From NCBI GenBank assembly GCA_003260075.1, contig QLIY01000545.1, positions 43,861 to 107,860 on the forward strand: a stretch of DNA of 64,000 nucleotides, read 5' to 3'. Both the position numbers and the translations under genes were made by a program. Below the pieces are notes generated by a model. That model was not told where the DNA came from, did not search any database, and saw only the letters and a list, made by a program, of their open reading frames with translations. Below are positions 36,901 to 49,159 of this stretch, in pieces. The first letter of the stretch is position 1; each line of letters opens with the position of its first letter. The DNA is from Phallusia mammillata (taxonomy: Eukaryota > Chordata > Ascidiacea > Phlebobranchia > Ascidiidae).

Positions 36901-39900
36901 GTTTTTATTCTCGTGCGCTGAAAAACGTTTTTTGGTGTCTAAAGTGTATATTTTACACCAGAAAATTGTAAAAAACAGACGAGAGTAGAAAATTGTTGTC
37001 CTCAATTTGCCACCAATGTTTCATGTATTTTATCTCAGTTAGCCCCTTGGTCAAACGTACACTCCATCATTCATTGCCACCTTCAGTGCACAGCATAGGA
37101 TGTTGCGTTTAAACACCTTTGCCCAGTTTGATGTCACTTACACGTATACGCAACTTCCTTTGCCCTGCACAGTCCTTTTGTGTCCCGCGTTTGTTCAGCA
37201 AATTGGATTAGGGGATTAGAGGGCAGCTGTTTATGAGTTTTTACACAGACTTGTGGTGTTTTGTGGTCTGTTCTGGCGCGTGCAGCCATCTGCTGACTTT
37301 GTGCATTGACCTTATTAGCTGGGAGCATATTTAAAACCAAAGCACCGCTCCACATGCACATTCAGTGGATTTATTTTAAATCCATATATGTTTTGGATCT
37401 TGTACCCCATAAAACCAATACCTTATGTCGTTGCTTGATTGAAACACAATGTTAAAAAATTGGCTATGACATTAGGTTGTTTTTGTGACTTATATCAACT
37501 TTTCATTTCACTAACAATTTGAAAAATACCCCATAACCCCACCCCAGTTTGTTTTGGTTTTCTGGACCCTGTTATCGACTTAGGCCCAAATTCAGACATC
37601 TAGTTCTCCGATCCGAGACAAATGAGCCGTGCAGGCGTAACCTTACCCGCTAGTAGCATCATGATTTATCTCAGTCTTTTGTACCTCGACTCACCTGAAG
37701 AAATAATGGCTCAGTTGCGTCCTGTCAACATCGTGGTTTGGAAACCCGTTTCCGCCCCAAATAAAGCGGTTTATCCCCGTGGGAACTTTGGATTTGGGTC
37801 ATTATAAATTTTCACCTTGGAGTTTTTCGTATTGTGCGGTCGGTTGGGGGTTTGCACAAGGGCGATCGCTTCCTAAAGGGTGCTTTGTTCACAACTACTT
37901 TCTGGTCCAGCCTATTTGTGTGGAATTGTTTTGACTGCAGTCAGAAATTGAGAAAAGAAGCACCCAAGGTTCACGTGTAACCTATTTTTAGTTTTTATCA
38001 GTAGAACACGGCAAACATCACGTATCGTGCACAAAGTACATGCTCATTGGCATAAAAAGGCCCGTTTTCTTGCCACGGCACTTCACAACGGGAGTTTAAC
38101 ATTCCAGGCATATACACGCGCTGTTGTAACAAGTGCTCTGCGGCCGCAAAGATCATATAAGTGCTGTAATTTTAAACCGAACATGGCTTCATTGTCTATC
38201 CATGGTAAATCGGCTTTGTTTGAAAGGTTGTTGCTCAGCTTGCAACTTGTTCGATCAGCGGTGGTCTGCTGGAACCCCTCGCTGTAGCGACAGTTGTCTT
38301 TTGTTACATCATAGTCGGCTTGTTGCGCCCGGTTTACAAGTTATTGCACCAATAACGGTTTCGAAGTTTTGGTATTTTTGAATCGTTTGCCTGAAGTTTT
38401 TACTCCCTCGAAAGAGATGTGGCTCACATGCTTTCCTTGTTTGAATGCAATGCACATTTAACACAGCGTATATGCATTGATGAATTGTTTTCCATCCGCA
38501 AATGTCATTAAACTTGTTGTACCATAGTGGAGCCTTAATTAACAGCCAACGAAATAAGCTCAAGTATATATATAGCTGTGCAAATCAGGTCAAAACTTCC
38601 TCGAGCATTTAAAAGTAGCGAGGTACTTGATCTTGCGTTTTGCCGGCCGCATTTGCGCACTCTCCATTGCCCGGGGGGGGGGATGTTTGAATGCAATGCA
38701 CATTTAACACAGCGTATATGCATTAATGGATTGTTTTCTATCCGCAAATGTCATTTGACTGTTGTACCATAGTGGAGCCTTAATTAACAGTCAACGAAAT
38801 AAGCTCAAGCATGTATATAGCTGTGCAAATCAGGTCAAAACTTCCTCGAGCATTTGAAAGTAGCGAGGCACTTGATCTTGCGTTTTGCCGGCCGCATTTG
38901 CGCACTCTCCATTGCCCAAGGGTAAACGTTGCTTTCACGGAGCCGACAAGCGTTTCTTGCAAGAGCTTGAAAATTGCCCGGTAACGAACCAAAGGCACCT
39001 TTATCGGTTGTCGCATCTCAGAACCATACTCGCTCAGTTCCTGGTATAACTCGCCTTTCTTTGGATTGTGAAGTATTTCTCGTTTGACGCCGGATGTAGC
39101 TTTTGCGACGTCACAATAGTCCGATCCACTTGACCTGTTTGCCACGCTCCGATTGGCAGAGTTGCTGGGTAAAGTTTTGTTTTCTTAGCGTGCAGATGTG
39201 CAGCGTCCAGCCAACACTTTGCGACAATAGTGGCTGACATCAGAATACGTGATCAGCTTCGAAGCCTTGACTGTATGTATTTGCAATCGTTTACTTCCGG
39301 CTTAAGAAATTGTCAGGTGACAAACTGCTGCAACACGATACAGTTTTGAAAGCCAGCAACACCCGACCATAGACAATCCAGATTAAATCACGATTTTTAA
39401 GAGTTGTACAAAAAACCAATCACTTCTGGCATCGGACGGCTTGTACAGCATATTTTTGTGGGTTCATTAGATGTATGAATTGTACATGAAACGACGCCTT
39501 TGGCATATAAAAGTTTGGAGAGGAATATCTTGTCGGTTAACTATTAATCTTTTTGCAAAAATGGTTTTTATTCTACTACCACCCTTGTTCTTTGCAAAAG
39601 TGATTCTTTCCCATTGATCCCCATGCTTCAATTTTGTTTTGAATTTTCAATACAATGCATACATGTAGTAAACCTAAAAAATCGGTGATTTGTCACTAGT
39701 CGTTGTAACACGGCTGAGACTTTCGTACATATGTATTAGCCAACAGTAAGTGGAACCTGAACTTATGTGGTTGGTCGAATGGGTTTAAGTCAGTTATAAC
39801 CGTTCCTCTGGTGTGGTCAGCCTTTAATTACAGCTTTGTAGTCACCGTAAGACTAACGTACTGCCAATTTACGAATTCCGCCAACGCTTTTTCATAGTAA

Positions 39901-42900
39901 TCTCATCACGGCGTAAAAACATGGACAAGCGTTAATGGAAACGATGATGTCACCATCACTTTCCTAATACAACGAATTAATATTATATGAATGTTGACTT
40001 CATTGTCGGAAAAGGGTGTGTTTGTAATTCCCGGCCTCATATGAAATTAGCATTTCATGACAAAAACGCCAGCAATTGCATTTAGCGAATTCTTAAAATA
40101 CTTTTGGTGTATGAATGTGTCAAGCGTTAAGAACGATTATAATTATCACGTATGATATGCATATCAAACTAAAACGTAATCACACCCGCATCTCCCACTC
40201 TGTGGTGTTAACTTTTTTTAGTCCTTGTATTTTCTCTTTTGTGGAAATTACACACAGTAGCCATACATGGTTTATTGACGACACATTTCACTGGAAGGAG
40301 GTGCCACGAACCTACGCATTTACGTCAATTCCTGGTGTTCAGGCATTGCTTGGTAAAGTTGCATTACACTCAAATAGTTTATTTACGTCTTTATATGCTT
40401 TTTTGTTTAACTCGTTAACAAAAGGTATTTAAAAAGAGTGTATTGCTGTGGTATACCAACCTACATTCATTCCCCGTTTAGTATTGCAATTAACTTGGCG
40501 CCGTCATTTGGGCAGTCAATGTTATTCAGGATTGTGAAGATGTTTGTACTGTTTACGCCCCCGTGATATCGTCATACTTAAGAAAATATATAATCTAGGA
40601 GGCCAATAGAACAACATAACTTGTTTAATATGAGAGCAATGGCACGAATAGTACTTGGGACTAAAATAGTATGGCGAGTCTCACAACTAATCTAAGTGAA
40701 TCAGTCACATTACGTCACTTCAAGGCCATTTGATTTCCGCCTGGCCTTGTTACTATTTCCTAAAACAGTTGCTTGAACCACTGACGGTGTATTGTGTTCC
40801 ACGAACCGACAACAAGTCGTTTAATGTGACTCTCCAGGGGCTACTGAGTCATACATGACGGCCGCAGACACATCCTAATATATTCATGAGTTACAGCTTT
40901 TTTGTCGCAAATGACGTTCGGTTGCGTTGTTTTGCATCTTGTTGTTTTCATGGCTTTTATGGTCGTATGCGTGGATAGCCAACGCACAAGCACCAACTGT
41001 TTTTGATGTTTGTTTTTTAAGTTTCTTCCTAATGTCGAAGTTTTTTTTCCTAAACTGCTGATCAAATTACAAACCTCTGTGATTGAAACCACATATTAAG
41101 GGTCTCTTCAACTTTTTGTATGATGTGTGTTGGCTTGGTAAACTGTTATAAATGCTGGCCACTGGTAGACAGGCGAAGCTTTAGAATCAGATAATTTCTT
41201 GGATTGTCATTTTACGAATCCCGATTCCTTAGTAACCTGTTGTGAAACGTGATCCTTGCGTGGTGCCTGAAATCATTGAGGGATAATTTTACCTCGTTGT
41301 TTTGTTTGTCAAATTACAACTCACTTTACTCATGTTGGAACCATTACACGTTAAACCCATCTTGTTGGCCCTTGTTAAACGACATAAGTAGGTAGTGTGG
41401 TGAATCAGACACTCTTCTGATGTTTATGACAGTTACAACAACAGCTTAGGTATTTTTGTAAACAATGCTCTTTCCCTGAGCCAGACATAACTGCAGCATT
41501 GATTGCCGACTAACATAGAGACTAATTCTGACCGGTGAAAGCAAAAGGAAGCAACGTCACTAACCATCCGGGCATGTCTCCATTTCATGACGCTGCGTTT
41601 GTATGCTAAGCCAGATTTCCGGCTGCACAAGTCTTGTACTTTCTAGACTCCTGGATAAAACGAATGAATACCAGGTCCCACTTACTTCCGCAATGTAACT
41701 CGCAAGTCTATACGGCCTGTGGTTTCGGAAGACGTGAATATGTGTTTTGTGTTTGCAGTATATTGCGGCCTTTTGTTGACAACCACTTTTTAGTTCACTC
41801 TTTGTTAAAATCTGCACATTTCCGTCCTTTGCTTAAAACTGGAGTTATATGTCTGACTTTTTGCGTGGACATTTTATGCCCATGTTTTGCAGTTAAAGTA
41901 TATTTCTCTACTTTGGTTATGTGAGGACTGGTTGTTATTAACCAAAGCTGGTTCCGAGAAACCTCTTAGTTCAAATCAGGCTCTTACAAAACAGGACGAC
42001 CTAATCTGTTAAATTTTAACAAAAGCATCCCGTCCTTTTGCTTCCGCCATACTAGAATGTGTTTTTTTTGCGATGCGTATAACGGTCGGTGTTCTGTACA
42101 TAGAACCAGTTTTACTTCTTCAGGAAGAAATGAAACTTGAGTAATGAATCGCCTTTGACGGGGAAAGTTTGTTTTCATTCATCCTTACTCCACTTCCCTA
42201 TTGGAGCGTTCAAAAACACTTTTCCATTGAAAGAGATCTAAAGCACTAACAGCTGGTTTTAGTATTGATAGCAAACCACATGTGACGGACTTGTAATAGC
42301 AACGCTTGCTATAACTTCAAACCCAATGAAAACGACTCAATGGAACTGGCGTTAGGTACTTAAAAAGTAACAATACACCATGCTGGCTTTTCGAGGCCTA
42401 AACCTAGACATGTGCTTGTCAGATCGACTTACGACTGTCAATCAAAATGATAAATTTCGATGCCATGCAAATCGCAAAGTAAATCGTTACCAGTTAATGC
42501 TTCTGGCGCCTTGAGCGCCGGTTATGACAAATTGCATTTGGATTTGTGCATGTGTGGCAGTTTGGGTATTAACTTTGGAAGATGTGTACAAGGGGAACGA
42601 TTTGTGACCGTTAACTCGCGTATTATATTGAACGAATTCCTTACTTTCTACGACAAAACGCATATAGAAAGTCAAGTATCTAAGTGTGTTGTCTATGATT
42701 ATATGTTGCTGTGATTATGTTAAAGGATTTTAAAGCAACTAATCCCTCATCCTTTAAATACAAAAATTCCTCGCATAGGCGCATGTCAAACTTTCAGCAG
42801 TGATGGCGAATTTGTGTTTTTGTGGGGGGGGGGGAAGGATTTTAAAGCAACTAATCCCTCATCCTTTAAATAAAAAAATTCCTCGCATAGGCGCATGTCA

Positions 42901-45900
42901 AACCTTCAGCAGTGATGGCGAATTTATGTTTCATAAGTGACGTTTTGTCTCGTAAAACTTTCAGCGAGTCTCACTAACTTTCCAACCTCCTACGTAGCTA
43001 GCTGTTGCACATGCATGACTGCTTCTTCGGTATTACCATGCTTCGTTGCCCCAATCCCGCCCTGACAAAGTACATGACGTCAGTCCGGTGTTTGAAATAC
43101 TGTGCGTGCCTGGTTAAAAGCGGAAGAAACTATCTCCGCTGGGCCTGGTTAGTACCATTGCGTCGCTGTTTTTCGCATGAACTTTTCGGCAACCACATGC
43201 GGGACTGCTGCCGTTGCTATGCATTGAAATGTTTTTTGAAAATTCATTTAAATATGATTAAGAATGTGTACCGAAAAAGAAGCCATGGGTAATCATGTAA
43301 CCTCTGCTGCACATTTCTGCATCAAAGTCAGAGACCAATGTACTAGCAAGTATATTTTCGTCTGCATAAATTTTGTAAAGCACATCCTCAAATATTTGTG
43401 CATTTCCTCCTGGCCTCTGGGACCATTCATTTTTTGTATAATTTTGGGTAGTACAGTTGTGCACAAAACAAATAGAAAATACCTCTAAACAATCCATTTC
43501 TCTCGCTTGGAGTGAACTGTCTCAGTAACTTTTGTTATTTGTTGTGTAATACAACAGTTTGAACCAAGGTGTTTTTTATTTCCAGTATGATGGAATCAGA
43601 ATTAATCAACTTTATGAACAAGCCAAGTGGAGTTTGTTGTGTGAAGACCTGGACTGCACTGAGGAAGAGATGATTATGTTTGCTTCACTACAGGTAAGAA
43701 AAAAATAGACAAAAATACAACAACATTGTCAGCAAAAAGTTAAGTTAAGGAATAATGTTTTTTGTGTTACAATTTTCATCACAAATAAACCCTGTGAAGC
43801 ACCAACTGATATTTTGCCATGGTCCCAACCTTGTTTTGTTTTGCCAAACCATGCTGTTCTCATGGTAAAAAGAATATTTTTATTGTTTATTACAGTATCA
43901 CATTACAAAGCTGTCAGAAAACACAGATGAAGAAATGGAACAGAATGACAACAGAGATATAGATCAGGCTTTACAGGATCTAGAAGGGACCCTTGGATCC
44001 ACAAGCATTGCCAACAAGGTACCAGCATTCCTTAAAATCATATAGTCAAAACTAGCAGCTCCTTTACAGGGGGGATTTATAAATAGAAAGATCAATCCAT
44101 GTCATTCAAAATTGAAACAAAAGCGAACAACTAGTTTCAAAATGCACCAAATTCAGCATTCTGTATTTAATCAACCCATATTTGAGGATTGCAACTGTGG
44201 TGCCAGACATTTGTTGTATTGCTCATAATTGTATGTATCACTGCCTAATGTGGATGATTTCCCAGCAATTTATCTGGTCAAAGTACAAATACAGCTTCCT
44301 GATTGCAACCTGTCTGTGCCATGTGTTTCATGGTGCATTGTTGCAATCAGCTTTTGTGGTGATAGGTTTGATGAATGTCCTTACATAGCCATCAACAAAT
44401 GTTTTTATGTGGCATTGATTCAAACAAAAAAATATGTGCTGAAGTTTATGCTGATAAGCACAATGATACCACCATAAGTTCGTATGGTCATACTAAATGT
44501 GACCTCCTTTGTACTAAATGTGACAGAAAAAACTAACATTTCTACTATTTCTACTATGTTGCTTAATAATACTACATATCGATAATTGCAAAAAAAAAAA
44601 TCTGTGTTTGAAACTTTTCTTATCAAACAAATTTCTGTTTGGTAAAAGCAGGAGCCTGTAGTGGTAACAGCTTATCTAAATGCCAACACATTTTCTGGCT
44701 TGTTTACACAATTTACTCTGAAACTTGCAAGAAAAAGCAGTAAAGTCAGCTAGTGCTGCCTGCAGTGCTAAATTATTAATGAGTTTGGTGCAGGCAGCAA
44801 ATCCTAATTAAATTTCATCTAATATTATGTTTGTCGGAATTTTGGCTTGACATTTTGTTTGCTTTACCCAACCACTGATTTCCTTTATGCAGCAACTGTT
44901 AGAATAAAATGTAAATGGTCAGATTTTTCCAAAATTGTTTCCTTCAAAAATGGTGCAAAGATGAAAATGTTACCAGACATAGCAATTGTGGAAAACTGGC
45001 ACTACTTCCTACATTACAATGTTATTTAATGTATTTTTCAGAGTGACATTACTACCGTTCCTGAACTTGCACACTACCTCAGGTTATTCAAGTAAGTACC
45101 TCTCATTAAGTGTATCTGTGTTCACTTTTAGTGTTTTGATTTATTGATGTTTAGTAAAATAGATTGAGCCAACTTGCAATAATTTTTTTCAGTATTAAAT
45201 AAAGAGAATGGGCCAACTCAAATATTTTATCACTTACATAACATTACAAACTTTATTTAATATATTTTCCCATCCACTATCACAAATTTTCATTATTGCA
45301 AAATGTCATTTCCTCCCATCATGTACATTTCATTTTGAGGAATATGTAAGTTATTAGTTTATCAGTCATCACCAAACAATTTTGTCGCAATAGTCATAAA
45401 ACAAAAAATGTGCTGATAGATCATGACCAGAAAACGTATTTGTGCAGGCCAAAGAAATTCACACTGAAGGGATACAAGAAGTATTACTTCATTTTCAAAG
45501 ACACAAACATCTCGTATTTCAAGACCAAGGAAGATGCAGCTGCTCTTAGTTCCCCAACTACTGTAAGTGTAAAAGATAAATCGTCTTTAAATCGGATGTT
45601 TTGATAAAACGTTGTTTTTTCATCTGTTCCACTCGCTTTTAAACTTGTTTAACTGAAGTCAGCTTAAGTGTATGAAATATCATTACCCAATTTTGTTCGA
45701 ACAAATTTGGAAATTAAAGTCAAATTATAAAATTCATTTTTTTTTATTGTCACCAATGTTTTTGGCGGTCTTTTGTAAAGGGTAGATTTATATTTTCAAC
45801 ATGCTAACGTTTTTGCATTGCTTCTTGCATTACAGATCAAGTTGAAGGGAGCGGAAGTCGTGCCGGATGTTAACATCAGTGAAGACAAATACATCATCAA

Positions 45901-48900
45901 ACTTTTTATTGCGAGCGCTGAGGGAATGACCGAACTCTGGTTAAGATGTGATACGGTAGGTTGAAAATGTTAAATCTTTTGTCACATCCTGATCTAAAGC
46001 TGTGCACCATTTCGAAGAGTTTCAAGAAGCACAGTTACTGACCAGGGCTGTTGTTTTCCAAACCCAATAAAAGACTCGACTTAACACCAGTCGCATTAAT
46101 TGTCTTGCAATAGAAAACAACCAACCGAAAATAGTTCTTAAATAACGGACACATATATATTCAATTTGTTTGTTGGGTAATGCAATCTTATGTGTTTTTG
46201 GTAAAAAAATTCCAAAATCTCCCTATTACCGATGAGACCCTTAGGTATAGAAAAAACATTGTATTGGTCCAAAACCGCTAAGCGTGCTTGTTGCGTCTTG
46301 CAGGAAGTGATTTACTGCCAGTGGATTGCTGCATGTAAATTGGCCGCTAAAGGACATACGATGGCTGATGCAAGTTACGAAGTTGAGGTTCAAAACTTCA
46401 GAACTTTACTTAAACTGCAGAGAAGTGGAGCAGGAAATGGATCAGGTATTTGTCGAATACTACAAAAGTATTTGTGAAACCTAGGAACACTATACACGGA
46501 CTTGAAAAGTAATTTAATCGTAAACATTACTGCCAAGGTACTGGTGTATATAGAATGCATCGTTCAGACGTTTCGACAATATCTGTTGTCATCATCACAA
46601 CCTGCACTGATGATGACAACAGAGATTGTCGAAACGTCTGAACGATGCATTCTATATACACCAGTACCTTAGCAGTAATGTTTATAATTAAATTTGTAAA
46701 CCATAATGCAGTTTTTAATATTGAAGTCAAAAAAAACGAGGTGTTTATAATTTTTGAACAAAAATAGTTCCACTCAAATGTTTTAAATGCAAAATTGTGG
46801 TCGTTATTAGCGTTGGTGTGCTGTTGTCTTTTGTCTGACAATTTTGCTTCCAAGTAATAAGTCTGCCAAATACGTGCGCTGGGCAAAACGCCACTGAGAA
46901 TACTTAAAGTCGTTGAGACAAAACTGTTTTATATTCAAAACATCGTTTGTCTTGCAGCCGGTGACGCGTCGGGTGGCAACTTAGCTACGAGTATTGAACC
47001 GCAGTATTACGTCGCAAGAAGACATCTCCGAAAGCTTGGTAACAAGGTAAGGCATTTTTGTATATCTCTTGAAATATGTTTTATTTGCTGTTGTGCATCA
47101 GGTGCTTGCGTATAAATCTATAGTATGTGCTATTTTTGCATATTTTTTCTGGTATGACTTGTGGCCGAATTACGAGTTAATTTCTTGCATAAATGAATTG
47201 AATAGAGCTGCCATTCGTTTATTTGGGGAGGCATTTGAACGCTGTTTGTCAAAGCATGCCTTAAATGTAAGTTGATACATGCATCAAAAGGTATTGTGCA
47301 TTGTCTACTTCTGGCCTATTTTGCGAGGTTCTGTACCAAATTAAGTTGCAGTCTGGGCCTGAATATCTTTTACAAAGTTATAGCATTGACATTTGATAAA
47401 ACCGCTGTTACCCATGTTTCGTACCATTAAACCCGACATGCACTGATTATACCTTGAAGTTTGCAATTGATTGTCGTAAAAACATAATTTCCTATTTTAC
47501 ATTAGATGGCAGTTCGCAAGATCCAGGAATCTGTTACAAATTACAGCACGTACAATCTCATCAACGCCAAACTCGCATACATAAAAGCATGGCAGGCTTT
47601 GCCAGAGTTCGGACTCACACACTTCTACGTTAAGTTCAGAGGAGCTAGAAAAGAGGTGCGTTTTTTTCAGATTTTTAGACTGCCAATTTGTTTGGTTTTG
47701 CTCCAACGGTTTTGAACCAAGCACACTGGCTTATTTTTTTTAATGCGGCAAAATGTGACCTTTTCAGCATTTAGTCACCACATTAAGTATCAAATTCTAG
47801 AAGTAAAATATGCTACTTTATCCTGAGTGCGTTATAGCAAACTTTTCCGTCGTCTTTAAGTTTTATTGATTGACAATTGAATAAACTTAATCTGTCTGCT
47901 ATATATAGAGAAGCAGCAAACAGCACTGCGTTTTTGCAACCCTAATGATTTCCTTCAAGCAATTAACTCTTAGCACTTTCCTGCACTTTGTGTTGTGTTG
48001 CGTTTTCAACCGCATGGTTAAACTCAATGTCATTACCACGCAGGAGTTGGTCGGTGTTGCTTATAACCGACTTATTAGAATGGAACCAAACACAGGGGAA
48101 GCTATTAAGACTTGGAGATACAATGCTATGAAGGTGAGGTTTTGACATTTATCACATTGATTGTCCTTCTAACCCCGTTTCGTGAGCATCAATGCAAATG
48201 TGTTTAGTGCGTGGTTTCTTTGACCTTAAACGATTTCCAATACAATATATATATGATGCAATAAAATGTTGCGCGTAAAAGGGCTTAGTCGTTCATTCCG
48301 TAGTAAACTGGTATAGTAATTGCGCCTAATAAACATAAATTCAGAATATTATATGTATGGCTATTGTTCTGGTGAGTTTTCTAGGTTAACAATGTCAGCA
48401 AAAACTTATAATAATCTTTTAATCCCTTTTTGAAGCCCTTTTAAATAAAATATGGATATGTTCTGACAAGTGTGTTTGACTGTTTACAATTGTTTACCTT
48501 TAAACAAAAGATGTGAAACTTAAAACATTGCTTGACAAGTGGTTAAAAACCAAATAGGTTCCGAAAACCAACAAAAACACGTATTCTGGACCGAAATATA
48601 TTGGCCAAACGAAACAGAGTTGCATTAGTTTATAGACCATTGGTCATCGGTCAAGAGTAATGCTATATTTTTTTGTCTTTTAACAGGCGTGGAGTGTAAA
48701 CTGGGATACAAACCAAGTAATCGTTGAGCTGGAAGAAGAACAAAACATTATGTTTGCTTGCACCAGATTCAGGTAGGACTCGAAAATGTAGCATGCAGAT
48801 GCCACTTTTTAATTCTTGTTGGAAGAGGCGTCGTTTGCTGTGTTTGTGTGAGAACAAAATTGTAACAGAAATTATGCAGTTGCGTTAGTATTTTGTAGTT

Positions 48901-49159
48901 TATGTCACTAAAGAAGAAGTCCGTGTGCACCAGAAATATAGCAAACTTTTATTTTAATTTAGGTGTTTTGCACAATGTCAGATCCTTACGAAAGACCAAT
49001 TTAACAGCATAGCCCTTATATCTGTTTGCTTTTTGCAGTCCCAAGTTGGTCCATGAACTTATCGGAGGTTACATTTTCCTCTCCATGCGAACACGTGATG
49101 CGGACGAAACCCTGGACGACGAGAAGTTCTTTAAGCTTACTGGTGGCTGGAACGGCTGA
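30906..49159 (+). CDS. FERMT: Kindlin / fermitin family integrin activator
   Basis: Kindlins bind integrin beta tails with talin to activate integrins at adhesions. Exons: 30906-31110, 31992-32125, 32363-32462, 32851-33021, 34198-34390, 34851-34953, 43586-43693, 43896-44018, 45042-45091, 45448-45562, 45836-45955, 46304-46445, 46958-47046, 47506-47655, 48044-48133, 48687-48772, 49039-49159; 2100 nt, 699 aa in frame, a normal kindlin length. Order: F0 (about 1-95; [12 protein letters not shown]), F1 with a long Pro/Thr-rich insert (about 215-255), F2 (about 268-395; [33 protein letters not shown]), inserted PH domain (about 396-521; [36 protein letters not shown]-like), F3 (about 555-699; [26 protein letters not shown], ending KLTGGWNG). 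The usual F3 Gln-Trp is Ala-Trp here (residues 632-633). The start is the first ATG, 12 bases after an in-frame GTG, and matches the kindlin N-terminus. Single kindlin in the window, so no paralogue number is assigned. Confidence 0.97.
33431..33463 (+). CDS. FERMT: Candidate 33-nt cassette exon of kindlin
   Basis: Bases 33431-33463 lie between an AG (33429-33430) and GTGAGA (33464). They are a multiple of three and phase 1 on both sides, matching the exons ending at 33021 and starting at 34198. Inclusion would add 11 residues (about [11 protein letters not shown]) to the F1 insert. The upstream pyrimidine tract is weak, so regulated or absent use are both possible. It is not counted in the 699-aa model. 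Confidence 0.45.
34019..34205. repeat. Allelic duplicate at a kindlin exon start
   Basis: 34019-34113 is repeated at 34124-34205 after ten G (34114-34123). The first nine exon bases occur twice; the real exon is 34198-34390. Confidence 0.85.
34622..34886. repeat. Allelic duplicate at a kindlin exon start
   Basis: 34622-34750 is repeated at 34761-34886 after ten G (34751-34760). The exon start ([13 protein letters not shown]) occurs twice; the complete exon is 34851-34953. Confidence 0.88.
38440..38915. repeat. Allelic duplicate in the large kindlin intron
   Basis: 38440-38672 and 38683-38915 match with a few percent differences, separated by ten G (38673-38682). Confidence 0.88.
42720..42930. 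repeat. Allelic duplicate in the large kindlin intron
   Basis: 42720-42823 recurs from 42835. The separating run is 11 G (42824-42834), that is, one natural G plus ten. Confidence 0.85.
46511..46694. repeat. Foldback (hairpin) element with near-hammerhead core
   Basis: Arms of roughly 85 bp are almost perfect inverted copies separated by about 10 bp (near CAACCTGCAC). Each arm contains TTGTCGAAACG; the right arm on the plus strand reads CTGATGA (46607-46613), an extra T, a GACAA/TTGTC stem, then GAAAC (46631-46635). It lies in a kindlin intron (46446-46957). It encodes no protein. Confidence 0.85.

Larger units (their letters stand above)
34954..43585 (+). other. 8.6 kb kindlin intron, no coding exon recognised
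   Basis: It separates the F2 exons YSFFDLNPK and [11 protein letters not shown] and is several times longer than any other intron in the window. It contains allelic duplicates at 38440-38915 and 42720-42930 and a possible remnant of a TAGGGATG hAT-like element at about 36179. The part from about 36600 to 43300 looks richer in CpG and palindromic hexamers than the flanks, but I cannot compute this. No open frame here carries a recognisable domain on either strand. Confidence 0.7.

Noticed and set aside
10812-42834. G10 tracts as natural G-quadruplex or recombination signals driving tandem duplication
   Set aside because: Their near-uniform length, occurrence exactly at contig-like breaks and replacement of exon bases fit artificial padding better.
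47069-47275. Additional kindlin exon
   Set aside because: Exons 46958-47046 and 47506-47655 join directly in phase and match the family; the intervening frame has no kindlin similarity.
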